A DNA stretch of 64,000 nucleotides, taken from assembly GCF_014642405.1 (NCBI RefSeq), contig NZ_BMIN01000005.1, positions 84,727-148,726 on the forward strand, read 5' to 3'. Below the pieces are notes generated by a model that saw only the letters and a program-made list of their open reading frames with translations, did no database searches and was not told the DNA's origin. Positions 51,228 through 58,891 of the stretch are shown here, piece by piece. The stretch's first letter is position 1. Every line of letters begins with the position of its first letter. This stretch comes from Pontibacillus salipaludis (GTDB lineage Bacteria; Bacillota; Bacilli; Bacillales; BH030062). The position numbers and the translations under genes are program-made.

Positions 51228-51280
51228 TTATAAATAGATAGACTTTGGAAAAAATGCATCTCCCCCTTATTATAGATGCA

Positions 51281-51319
51281 AAAAAACGCAATCCACTATG
51301 AGTGTGGATTGCGTTTTTT
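51281..51319 (+). terminator. Terminator at the end of the EPS operon
   Basis: AAAAAACGCAATCCACT pairs with AGTGTGGATTGCGTTTTTT (one bulge), followed by a T-rich run. Confidence 0.92.
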
Positions 51320-51344
51320 ATTTTACACTCTATGGTGCGAAAAA

Positions 51345-51522
51345 GTTTCCGTTAGCGTATGAGTAGATTAAGGTGGTCCGGGAAACTACTCGCTTTCCGC
51401 GGGCGAGCTGTCGAGCCTCCTCGGGCAAAAACCTTGCCCTGCGGGGTCTCGTCGACCTCTTTCTCCCGCAGGAGTCTCGCAGTTTCCCGGACCACCTTTG
51501 CCACGAGGGGAGGAACGGAAAC
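51345..51522. repeat. Dispersed palindromic element, copy 6 (reverse, pair C)
   Basis: Outer arms GTTTCCGTT/AACGGAAAC and inner arms AAGGTGGTCCGGGAAACT/AGTTTCCCGGACCACCTT are perfect complements. The core has ACTCGCTTTCCGCGGG and GGAGTCTCGC. It lies directly after the EPS operon terminator. Confidence 0.9.
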
Positions 51523-51564
51523 ATGCCATTTACGGGTGCATAAGAGTTTTATAAAAATTGAAGA

Positions 51565-51737
51565 GGCCCGTTCGACTTATAATGGTAGGGCTGGCTGGAG
51601 GACTGCGAGACTCCCGCGGGAAAAGGAGCCTAGGGGAGACCCCGCAGAGAGCGATAGCGAACGAGGAGGCTCCCCAGCTCCCCGCAGGAAAGCGAGTGGT
51701 CCTCCAGCCAGCCAAAGCACTATCCTTGTAACGGGCC
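51565..51737. repeat. Dispersed palindromic element, copy 7 (forward, pair C)
   Basis: Outer arms GGCCCGTT/AACGGGCC and inner arms GGCTGGCTGGAGGAC/GTCCTCCAGCCAGCC are perfect complements. The core has GCGAGACTCCCGCGGG and GGAAAGCGAGTG. It is the partner of copy 6 in inverted orientation. Confidence 0.9.
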
Positions 51738-51759
51738 ATTTCCTACCTACGTTATCACC

Positions 51760-52086
51760 CTACACATCAGCGTTAATTTGTATGGGCGGTACTGGTGGGA
51801 TTGGGGCGACTTGTTGGCCGAGGGGTGGGCCTCCTATGATGAAGGCAGGGCCTTTTCCTTCGTTAGGTGGATATCCGTATGGGTATGGGCCTGGGCATTT
51901 TGGGGAGTAGGGAAATGTAGTAGAGTAGAAGGGTGGGTAGAAAAATAGAGCGTCGTATACACCCCAAAAGATATCTCCTGTTGCGCCGAATGGAAATCCT
52001 CGAAAGGGGTAGCCGTTCCAAAAGGCGTCACCCTCGAATGTTTTCTCTTTGTTTAGGGGGATGAGGGGGCGATTTGGTTGTTTCAT
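51760..52086 (-). CDS. Pro/Tyr/Gly/Phe-rich protein, 108 aa, possible spore-surface protein
   Basis: The protein is of low complexity, with stretches such as WNGYPFRGFPFGATG, YPPFYSTTFPYSPKCPGPYPYGYPP and PPLGQQVAPIPPVPP. It has no signal peptide, and one Cys. GTAGGAGG precedes the ATG on the minus strand, so it is probably expressed. Composition of this kind is typical of spore coat and crust proteins of Bacilli, but I cannot assign a family. It is free-standing. Confidence 0.6.
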   Translation of the reverse strand: MKQPNRPLIPLNKEKTFEGDAFWNGYPFRGFPFGATGDIFWGVYDALFFYPPFYSTTFPYSPKCPGPYPYGYPPNEGKGPAFIIGGPPLGQQVAPIPPVPPIQINADV

Positions 52087-52183
52087 AGATGATTACCTCC
52101 TACATATATAGGGACCTTGCGTTAGTCTATGCAGCAAAAAGGAAGAAGGGAATGGGACTTAAATATTAAAAGCAGGTGATGAG

Positions 52184-52369
52184 ATGAATGATAAACCATC
52201 CATAGAGAAAGCAATGAAGAATGCCAAGGCGTCGATTGAGCTAGAAGGGTACGATCTAACAGAAGAGCATGAACAACTTGTTAGAAAGAGTTTGTTAGGA
52301 GAAATCTCGCACGAACAATTTGTAGAAATGGCTTTGGAACTTGTGCAGCAACGGAAAGATCGTAAATAA
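52184..52369 (+). CDS. VbhA-like antitoxin (Fic inhibitor), orphan, 61 aa
   Basis: The 61-residue protein fits the small VbhA-type antitoxin family that holds Fic AMP-transferases inactive. The inhibitory-helix motif [S/T]xxxE[G/N] is seen as SIELEG at residues 17-22, followed by the three-helix body (LTEEHEQLVRKSLLGEISHEQFVEMALELV). AGGTGATGAG precedes the ATG. No fic gene (HPFxxGNGR) is found next to it or in the window, so it is an orphan or acts on a Fic protein encoded elsewhere. Confidence 0.68.
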   Translation: MNDKPSIEKAMKNAKASIELEGYDLTEEHEQLVRKSLLGEISHEQFVEMALELVQQRKDRK

Positions 52370-52381
52370 TCGAACTATAAG

Positions 52382-52413
52382 AAACCTCCCCCTTTGATGG
52401 GGAGGTTGTTTTA
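52382..52413 (+). terminator. Terminator between convergent genes
   Basis: AACCTCCCC pairs with GGGGAGGTT, followed by GTTTTATTT; A residues on the other side allow minus-strand use. Confidence 0.82.
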
Positions 52414-53262
52414 TTTCCTTCTGAGTGGGAGTGTGCAGCACCTGAAGGATCCGCCTGATTTAATAATTTCAGAGAATTCTACAGGGATCACGTTAAATCC
52501 TTTAGCTTCTAATTCTTGATTGATTCGTTTATTTTGTGGAAGGCTGATAATGGTTTTGTATCCAATCGATAATACATTCGGCCCCATTTGAAATTGTTCT
52601 TCACGTGTCACTCTAATGAGATTGAAGGTCGATGCGATTCTGCCTAGCCCTTCTGGTGTAAAGGCGGGAGGGTAAACGATAGCTGTATTCTCATCTACTA
52701 TATTAAACACACAGTCCAGGTGAAGAATGGACTCGTGGAGGGATAATGGAACGACGGTATAGGACGGGAGGTGCTCTTGTAATGCGTTTATAGCTTCACG
52801 TGAGGTGCGACCGCTCTCTCCTACATAAATTGTAGAACCGTTCACAATGACATCGCCACCCTCGATTGACGACGGAAGTCCATCCTCATAAGGAATGTGG
52901 TGGTCTAAGAGCCATTTCTTTAAAGATTCTGTTTCTTGGTTTCGTACACCTTCGCTCATCGATGCGATATACAATCGCTCATCTAATGTGAACGCAATAT
53001 CTCTTGTGAAGACTTGTTCAGGTAAGGCAGGATCAGCAGGCAACTCTTCTACCTCTACATTTTGCTCCCTTAACACATCAACAAAGTGTTCATGTTGCTC
53101 TAAAGCAAGTGGTACGTTAATATTGTGATCTTTATAATATTCCTGTGTTTCGTTAATCACTTCAGTAATCTCCATAAAAGAAGGCTTCACGACAAGGACT
53201 TTGTGTAGCGATGTATATTCTGACTTACAATGAATGTGGTTGTCTGTTTCTATTCCTCTCAT
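52411..53262 (-). CDS. DDAH/arginine deiminase-family amidinohydrolase (YkgA-like)
   Basis: The 283-residue guanidino-group-modifying enzyme shows EGGDVIVNG (substrate Asp), SILHLDCVFNIVDENTAIVYP with the catalytic His, and the C-terminal nucleophile Cys in SGGSFRCCTLPL (about residues 275-276). The family hydrolyses free or N-substituted arginine to citrulline plus ammonia or an amine. AAAGAGG precedes the ATG. It lies 24 bases after a YqcI-family gene on the same strand, so the two are very probably an operon and may act in sequence. Confidence 0.88.
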   Translation of the reverse strand: MRGIETDNHIHCKSEYTSLHKVLVVKPSFMEITEVINETQEYYKDHNINVPLALEQHEHFVDVLREQNVEVEELPADPALPEQVFTRDIAFTLDERLYIASMSEGVRNQETESLKKWLLDHHIPYEDGLPSSIEGGDVIVNGSTIYVGESGRTSREAINALQEHLPSYTVVPLSLHESILHLDCVFNIVDENTAIVYPPAFTPEGLGRIASTFNLIRVTREEQFQMGPNVLSIGYKTIISLPQNKRINQELEAKGFNVIPVEFSEIIKSGGSFRCCTLPLRRK

Positions 53263-53286
53263 GCTTGTAACCTCTTTCTTGTAAAT

Positions 53287-54021
53287 TTAACGTTGTTTAT
53301 GATGAAAAGGACATTTTCCTTCAATAGGCTTGATGTCGTCTCCGATAAATGACTGTTTCCATTCGTTGTGTGTAGGATCTCCGAAGTGACTAATATCCGG
53401 ATGAGTTGGCAATTGATCCCACTTTTCTACACGCGCTCTAACTTTCTCGCGAGACATAATGCCCCCTTTCTCAGTTCCCTCTAAACCTTGAAAAATAACA
53501 CGAGGCTGAAACCCTAAAATTAGACTATTCCCTAGATTTCTCGTTTTGCGTTGCTTATATGCAGGAGCATTGCCAAACGTAAAGATCGGCTCTCCCCCAA
53601 AGTGAAAGTCCCATAAGTAATGTTCAGGATCTCTCGGTGCTCCTTTAGGCCAAGAAAACCGATCGTGATCGTGAAGGTATTGTAAAATATTCCAGAAATA
53701 CTCCCTGTAATATTCGACTGATTGCTCCTTGGACTCTGGTTCAACAAAAATAAACAATCCATGTCTTGGTGCATTTGGCTCTTGAAACAAACTTAAGAAA
53801 CTCTCAACAGCTTCCGGTAAATGACTCCAGTCGTCATGACTTATATAGGAATAACGAAGTTCGCCTTTATTCTGAGCTTTCATTCCAAAAAAGCATGGAA
53901 AAGTTGGTTCCGTTACGATCTCACTAAACGTCTTGTATTCTTCTTTAAGCCAACTAGGAAGATGATTAGAAGTTTCAAAGTCCTCTTTATGAAGCAAATA
54001 TGGGCTACCCGTTTGTAACAT
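53287..54021 (-). CDS. YqcI/YcgG (GntA-like) family protein, possible heme-dependent guanidine N-hydroxylase
   Basis: This 244-residue protein has the YqcI/YcgG-family pattern: FPCFFGMKAQNKGELRYSYI, then FIFVEPESKEQSVEYYREYFWNILQYLHDHDR, FHFGGEPIFTFGNAPAYKQRKTRNLGNSLILGFQPRVIF (landmarks only) and the C-terminal CPFHHK. Members of this family have been linked to heme-dependent N-hydroxylation of guanidino groups in natural-product pathways. The activity here is inferred. It is the first gene of a two-gene operon with a DDAH-like hydrolase, which gives chemical sense to that reading. An AAAGGAGAAT ribosome binding site precedes the ATG. Confidence 0.78.
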   Translation of the reverse strand: MLQTGSPYLLHKEDFETSNHLPSWLKEEYKTFSEIVTEPTFPCFFGMKAQNKGELRYSYISHDDWSHLPEAVESFLSLFQEPNAPRHGLFIFVEPESKEQSVEYYREYFWNILQYLHDHDRFSWPKGAPRDPEHYLWDFHFGGEPIFTFGNAPAYKQRKTRNLGNSLILGFQPRVIFQGLEGTEKGGIMSREKVRARVEKWDQLPTHPDISHFGDPTHNEWKQSFIGDDIKPIEGKCPFHHKQR

Positions 54022-54173
54022 GAATATTCTCCTTTATATGTAATGATTCATGATCGATATTCTAGGGGTGTGGTCTATCTGTTTTCTATAACCTAATTTG
54101 ATAGGGGTGAAACATTCTATCGTGATATAGTTTTTTAGTAGTAGGAGGGAGGATGAAGGGATGGGGTCTATAG

Positions 54174-54208
54174 AAAAAGCCGCATAAACTTTTGTTTATG
54201 CGGCTTAC
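54174..54208 (-). terminator. Terminator after the LtaS-like gene
   Basis: On the minus strand AAGCCGCATAAAC pairs with GTTTATGCGGCTT and is followed by TTTTC. Confidence 0.88.
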
Positions 54209-54211
54209 TAC

Positions 54212-56122
54212 TTATTTCTCTTTATTTGGTGAGTTCGTGAGTGGATCCTCTTCTTCGTCTTCTAAGAAACGAAGAAGGTCACCGTATACAAGTTTATCAG
54301 ATAGATTCAACTCGGTTTGTCCTTTTTGGGCAATAGAATCGCATTCTGAACCTTCTACTTCTTGGCCTGTCGCTTTGTCATAGCATTTTTCTGATTCGCC
54401 ATCGTAGACGTATTTGTCTGTAATAACAGAACCGTCACGTAAAATAGCTAAGTCTTCGCGATCTTTAGCCAGTAGATCGGTACCAAATTGGATATCATTT
54501 TCGTTCTTAACTCCTAAAAGGTTTAGGATAGTTGGCTTTAAGTCAATTTGGCTTCCGACTGTATCCACTGTTTTACCCTCTAAACCAGGGGAGTGGATAA
54601 TTAGAGGAACACGCTGCAACTGAGTGTGTTCAAATGGTCGGATTTCAGTGCCCATAATTTCGGACATTGCTCGGTTATGGTTTTCAGAGATTCCGTAGTG
54701 GTCTCCGTACATAATGAATACCGTATCTTCATACTCACCATTTGCTTTCATGTCTTCAAAGAATTTCTTGAAAGCTTCATCCATATAGCGTGCTGTTTGG
54801 AAATAACGGTCTACTGTGCCGTCACCAGTCTGTGTCTGATCAATCATTACATCTTCCTCATCGTTTAGAACGAATGGGTAGTGGTGCGTTAGTGTAATGA
54901 ATTTCGTGTAATAAGGCTTTTCTAAGCTCTTAATCATTGGCATGGATTGTTCAAAGAACTCAATGTCTTTTAATCCATAGTTTACTGAGTTTTCAGGAGT
55001 CACTTCATAATCTTTCTTAGAGAAGAAGCGATCGTACCCTAGAGCTGGATACATGACATCACGGTTCCAGAAGCTATCGTTATTACCGTGGAACACAGCG
55101 GATGTATACCCTTTTTCTTTTAGTATTTCAGGTGTTGCATTAAATTCGTTACCAGCATTGGTTGTGAAAACAGCGCCACGTGGTAGTGGGTATAAAGAGT
55201 TCGCAAGTAGGAACTCAGAGTCTGATGTCTTCCCTTGACCAGTATTGTGGTAGAAGTTATTGAAGTAAACAGAGTTTTTATCGTCAATTAAGTCGTTTAA
55301 GAATGGCGTAACTTCCTTACCATTTACTTTGTAATCAATAGCAAAGTTTTGTAAGGATTCCATTGAGATAAGCACGACGTTCTTGCCTTCTAATGCGCCA
55401 AAGTTCTCGCTTTTAGGATCCTTTTGACTAGACAGGTAGTTTCGTACTTCTGTTAGCTCATCGCTTTCTGCGAATACACGGTGTGATTGTGTATTTGCCG
55501 TCATAACCGTATCGTATAGGTGGAAGTTGTACACACCCATAAGTTTAACGAACATGGCACGGTCAAATGTACGAGTTAATAGTTCAGAACGCTCTTCGTT
55601 GGCTAAGTTCAGGTTCAACGAGATCGCTAAAAGAGATGTAGCAACAATAGCGCCCATTGTGCGTTTTTTCACGCTTAGTGAAAGTTGGCCTTTTTTCATT
55701 CGGGCCCAAACAAATAGAGCAACAACATCAATCCAGAACAAGAGGTCTGTGAAACTCATAAGAGACTTTGCACTTCCGCCAAGCTGAGCGAAGTTCTTAT
55801 ACTGCATTAATACCGGAATCGTAATAAAGTCATTAAAGAAACGGTAATACACGACGTTTGCAAACAAAACAAACGACATAATGAAATATAAGGTAAGAAA
55901 TGCTTTAATGCGCTTCGCCTTTGGAAAGATGAAGCTTAGTGATAAGAAGAACAAAATGGACCCTAGTGGTGTAAGAGCCAGGATATATTCTTGGATTGTA
56001 TTTTCTAAGTCTAAGGAAAACGAAAATCTAAATGCTAAATAAGATTTGGCCCATAGCAATACGGTAGCTATGAGAAAGAAGAATAGTCCACTTTGTAGCA
56101 ACCGGTCTACTCTTTTATTCAT
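54212..56122 (-). CDS. ltaS: LtaS-type lipoteichoic acid synthase family protein
   Basis: The 636-residue protein has five N-terminal membrane helices (residues about 10-195) and an extracellular sulfatase-fold domain. The metal Glu lies in LISMESLQNF and the catalytic Thr in NTGQGKTSDSEFL (about residue 298). Further metal and substrate residues are in FHGNNDSFWNRD, LTHHYPF and MYGDHYGIS. It polymerises glycerol-phosphate from phosphatidylglycerol or acts as an LTA primase/paralogue. Bacilli often have several copies, so the exact role is open. AAAGGAGGATC precedes the ATG. Confidence 0.92.
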   Translation of the reverse strand: MNKRVDRLLQSGLFFFLIATVLLWAKSYLAFRFSFSLDLENTIQEYILALTPLGSILFFLSLSFIFPKAKRIKAFLTLYFIMSFVLFANVVYYRFFNDFITIPVLMQYKNFAQLGGSAKSLMSFTDLLFWIDVVALFVWARMKKGQLSLSVKKRTMGAIVATSLLAISLNLNLANEERSELLTRTFDRAMFVKLMGVYNFHLYDTVMTANTQSHRVFAESDELTEVRNYLSSQKDPKSENFGALEGKNVVLISMESLQNFAIDYKVNGKEVTPFLNDLIDDKNSVYFNNFYHNTGQGKTSDSEFLLANSLYPLPRGAVFTTNAGNEFNATPEILKEKGYTSAVFHGNNDSFWNRDVMYPALGYDRFFSKKDYEVTPENSVNYGLKDIEFFEQSMPMIKSLEKPYYTKFITLTHHYPFVLNDEEDVMIDQTQTGDGTVDRYFQTARYMDEAFKKFFEDMKANGEYEDTVFIMYGDHYGISENHNRAMSEIMGTEIRPFEHTQLQRVPLIIHSPGLEGKTVDTVGSQIDLKPTILNLLGVKNENDIQFGTDLLAKDREDLAILRDGSVITDKYVYDGESEKCYDKATGQEVEGSECDSIAQKGQTELNLSDKLVYGDLLRFLEDEEEDPLTNSPNKEK

Positions 56123-56129
56123 GTGTGAT

Positions 56130-56654
56130 CCTCCTTTGATCGCCTAGTTCCATGATAGATTGTGATTGAGGATATCGTGCTTTTATCTGTATGTTCAAAG
56201 TGCTTGAGATCCTACATTTACAAATTCTTTAGAATTTCATTATAGATTTATTTTGAAAAAGGTCAATGGGAACAGCGCTCAAATTAGCAAAAAAGCCTAT
56301 GAAATGTACCCTTTATTCATAGAATTGTCACGATTTTAAATCTATGACCTTACAAAAATTTAACATGTTTTTTACGTAATATCAAAGGTTATTTTTACAT
56401 ATTTAGTAAATAACAAGTTTCGCACCGACGGTATCCTCATATATATTCACCAATATCCTCACATTTAAACCACAAATTCACTTCATCATACTAAAGCGTG
56501 CCAGGCACGCGTTGACTCTCTGCAGGACTAAAGCGTGCCAGACACGCGTCAGTTCTTTGAAGCGCTAAAGGGTGTCTGGCACGCGGTGGGGATTTACAGT
56601 GATAAAGTTGAAGGGGGTTATGGTAGTATATAATAAGGAAAGGGGAGGGGTAGA
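56130..56654. other. Intergenic region with a GTGCCAGACACC-family repeat
   Basis: About 500 bp of mostly AT-rich sequence holding the ltaS promoter region and the repeat at 56491-56585. I see no small gene or assignable RNA. Confidence 0.5.
56491..56585. repeat. GTGCCAGACACC-family repeat, three copies
   Basis: AAAGCGTGCCAGGCACGC, AAAGCGTGCCAGACACGCG and GGGTGTCTGGCACGCG occur in mixed orientation. Confidence 0.85.
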
Positions 56655-56852
56655 GTGATTTCTAGTGTGGGGTTGCCTGGGCTTATGATGTTGTTTGTTG
56701 TGGGGTTATTGATCGTTATGTTTGTGGTATCTTTTTCATTGTTTATGAAGAAGATCTTGAAGAGACAAGATTACAATCGTGATATTGAGGCGCGCTTAGA
56801 TCGTTTGGAGAAGAAAGTGGATCAATTATTAGAAGAGTCTAATCGTGAATAA
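56655..56852 (+). CDS. Small membrane protein with coiled-coil tail, 65 aa
   Basis: The protein has a single N-terminal hydrophobic helix (LPGLMMLFVVGLLIVMFVVSFSLF) and a charged C-terminal coiled coil (YNRDIEARLDRLEKKVDQLLEES). The start is GTG with GGGGAGGGG upstream. The stop region overlaps or abuts the HD-hydrolase gene, so they form an operon. Small anchors of this type are common in Bacillaceae, with unknown roles. Confidence 0.7.
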   Translation: MISSVGLPGLMMLFVVGLLIVMFVVSFSLFMKKILKRQDYNRDIEARLDRLEKKVDQLLEESNRE

Positions 56853-56865
56853 AGCGAGGGGTAGA

Positions 56866-57843
56866 ATGCTTGTAACAGATCAGATTTATGGAACAGTTAG
56901 GGTTGAAGGGGTACTTGAAGAGTTAATCAATAGTTCCCTTGTTCAACGTTTAAAAGGAATTTATCAAGGAGGGGCAAGCGTCCTCGTCAATGATTCTTGG
57001 AACGTGACAAGGTACGACCACTCCATTGGTGTCATGCTTCTGATCAGGCGTTTAGGTGGGAGCCTTGAGGAACAGATTGCTGGACTACTTCATGATGTGT
57101 CTCATACCGCTTTTTCACACGTCATTGACTTTGTTATCGACAATAAGGAAGAGGACTATCATGAGGAAATTTATGAACACATCATTCAACATTCAGAGAT
57201 TCCTGAGATAGTAGAGAAGCATGGCTTTAAGGCATCCGATCTTCTTCGGAATGTCGATCAGTGGCCGTTACTAGAACAACCTGCTCCTGATCTTTGTGCA
57301 GATCGTGTAGACTATACATTAAGAGATATGTATCAGTACGGGCATATTGAAAAGGAAGAAATCAATACGTTTTTGTCCAACTTACAGTGTTTTAACGGTA
57401 AAATGTATGTAGCAAATGCCGAAAGTGCGGAATGGTTTGTAGAGGTGTATTATAAGGAAGTCATCGATTTCTTTATGCATCCTTTGAACATATTCGGATA
57501 TGATCGTCTCGCGCGTGCACTAAAGGCTGCTTTAGACAAAGGTGTTATTACATTAAATGATCTTCAAAAGACAGATCGCGAGGTTTTGGGTCAGCTTCAA
57601 TCATGTCATAACGATGAAGTCCATAAGTGGTTGGGGCAGCTACATCAATCTGTTTCTGTGATAGAAAATGCTCAAGACTACGATCTACATAGAAAAGGGA
57701 AAGTCAGGCTTATTGATCCTTTATTCATGAGCCAGGGTAGTCTTATAAGGATTTCTGGACAATCCGATAAAGTGAAGCGGATGGGACAAGAAGCATATGA
57801 AAAGGCCAAAAAAGGCTCTTATGTAAAAATAGTAAATGTGTAG
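56866..57843 (+). CDS. HD-domain phosphohydrolase (dNTPase/YwfO-like)
   Basis: The protein is about 325 residues long. The HD metal site is visible as TRYDHSIGVMLL (first His), GLLHDVSHTAFSH (HD pair) and CADRVDYTLRDMYQYG (last Asp). That is the spacing of HD-superfamily hydrolases related to SAMHD1 and bacterial dNTPases, so a nucleotide substrate is likely. Two starts are possible: GTG 56845, overlapping the previous gene by eight bases, or ATG 56866 after GCGAGGGG. I chose the ATG with low certainty. Confidence 0.85.
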   Translation: MLVTDQIYGTVRVEGVLEELINSSLVQRLKGIYQGGASVLVNDSWNVTRYDHSIGVMLLIRRLGGSLEEQIAGLLHDVSHTAFSHVIDFVIDNKEEDYHEEIYEHIIQHSEIPEIVEKHGFKASDLLRNVDQWPLLEQPAPDLCADRVDYTLRDMYQYGHIEKEEINTFLSNLQCFNGKMYVANAESAEWFVEVYYKEVIDFFMHPLNIFGYDRLARALKAALDKGVITLNDLQKTDREVLGQLQSCHNDEVHKWLGQLHQSVSVIENAQDYDLHRKGKVRLIDPLFMSQGSLIRISGQSDKVKRMGQEAYEKAKKGSYVKIVNV

Positions 57844-57884
57844 GAGAGAGGTTACGTGCCTCTCTCCTTTTTATATATCAAAAA

Positions 57885-58436
57885 TTAAACATCAAATACT
57901 TCAGCAAGATGCTGGCGAAGTTCTGTCATGTACGTATCAATGTCAGGGTTTTTGATGACATCAAAGGCACCAAAGCTTTTCAGTGGTTCCATACCTACAT
58001 ATTTTTGCATGTTATGAAGATGATCAATTGCTTCTTCCAGATCTTGTCCTTTAAAGAACTCATCATGATTACTGAAGGCATCTTTTGGAGCGTTCCATGT
58101 TGTTGAGAACATGTACTTTCTACCTGTCATAAGGCCGCTTTCTCCATACTTTTCTCCACCACCGAAGAAAACGCCTGGTTCGTACACAGAATCCATATAG
58201 GTCTTCGTTCCACCCGGAAGACTGAACCAGTACATTGGCGTTTGGACAACAATGGTATCTGCCCACTTGAATTTTTCTTGCTCTTCTTTTACATCATAAC
58301 CTTCACTTACCACCGTTGTTTTCACGTCATATTTTGTGGAGAGCTTTGTTACGATTTCATCGAAAAGGGTTTTATTTAGACGGCCCTCTGCAATTGGGTA
58401 TGGTTCGTGGCCATTGATAACTAGAATATTGTTCAT
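57885..58436 (-). CDS. Flavodoxin-fold NAD(P)H oxidoreductase (paralogue of the 8031 gene)
   Basis: The 183-residue protein has ILVINGHEPYPIAEGRLNKT at the N-terminus, VQTPMYWFSLPGGTKTYMDSV and GLMTGRKYMFSTTWNAP. It is clearly homologous to the product of 8031-8585. It probably reduces quinones or nitro-aromatics with NAD(P)H. AAAGGATG precedes the ATG at 58436. A GTTCGA-N6-TCGAAC operator lies in its promoter, and an ArsR-family gene lies just upstream on the same strand but behind a terminator. Confidence 0.88.
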   Translation of the reverse strand: MNNILVINGHEPYPIAEGRLNKTLFDEIVTKLSTKYDVKTTVVSEGYDVKEEQEKFKWADTIVVQTPMYWFSLPGGTKTYMDSVYEPGVFFGGGEKYGESGLMTGRKYMFSTTWNAPKDAFSNHDEFFKGQDLEEAIDHLHNMQKYVGMEPLKSFGAFDVIKNPDIDTYMTELRQHLAEVFDV

Positions 58437-58466
58437 GATTAACATCCTTTGTTTAATAGTTTTATT

Positions 58467-58484
58467 GTTCGAAAACCATCGAAC
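58467..58484. promoter_or_regulatory. Perfect inverted repeat, probable ArsR-family operator
   Basis: GTTCGA-AAACCA-TCGAAC, 31 bases upstream of the oxidoreductase start. The adjacent ArsR-family repressor is the obvious candidate ligand-responsive regulator. Confidence 0.6.
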
Positions 58485-58523
58485 TGTTTTAAACTATAGC
58501 ACCTCGGTTAGGGGAATGCAAAC

Positions 58524-58560
58524 AAAAAAAAAGAGAACCACCAAAAAAGGAGGTTCTCAA
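58524..58560 (-). terminator. Terminator after the ArsR-family gene
   Basis: On the minus strand TTGAGAACCTCC pairs with GGTGGTTCTCTT, followed by a run of nine T. Confidence 0.87.
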
Positions 58561-58566
58561 GTTACG

Positions 58567-58884
58567 CTACAAATCCTCTTCATTTACTTTTCCGATCGCA
58601 TCGAGTAATCCAGGAAACTTTCCTTCGATTTCTTCCGTTCGTATGGAGTAAAAATGCTCCTTTCCTACAATTCGAGCCTGGATTAATCCAGCTTCTCTTA
58701 AAACTTTTATATGATGAGATACCGTTGACTTTGGTAGTTGAAGTTGCAGCGTGTAATGGGTGCAATTGTTTTCTTCTGTATCCCGCAGACACCGAATAAT
58801 CTTTGCACGGTTCGGTTCACTAAGGGCCTGCAAAACTTTTGTAAATGTAACACTTTCTATTGGTGGCTGATAAGGTATTTTCAT
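58567..58884 (-). CDS. ArsR-family winged-helix repressor, probably leaderless
   Basis: The 105-residue protein is a winged helix: FTKVLQALSEPNRAKIIRCL, CTHYTLQLQLPKSTVSHHIKVLREAGLI, then the wing ARIVGKEHFYSIRTEE. It lacks the ELCVCD metal motif of CadC, so it more likely senses oxidants or electrophiles through its few Cys (C-terminal of helix 2; inference). No ribosome binding site precedes the ATG. A TTGCCT-17-TACAAT promoter ends seven bases before the ATG, so transcription should begin at or next to the start codon. Confidence 0.85.
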   Translation of the reverse strand: MKIPYQPPIESVTFTKVLQALSEPNRAKIIRCLRDTEENNCTHYTLQLQLPKSTVSHHIKVLREAGLIQARIVGKEHFYSIRTEEIEGKFPGLLDAIGKVNEEDL

Positions 58885-58891
58885 ACATCAT

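Noticed and set aside
51345-51737. Coding ORFs of 60-180 residues inside the palindromic elements
   Set aside because: GC-rich palindromes leave several frames open by chance. The frames read through both arms and have no ribosome binding site. The same applies at 14900, 22062, 22408, 36784 and 36999.
54174-54208. tRNA-like or attenuator hairpin
   Set aside because: A simple palindrome with a T run on the minus strand directly after the ltaS stop; an ordinary terminator.
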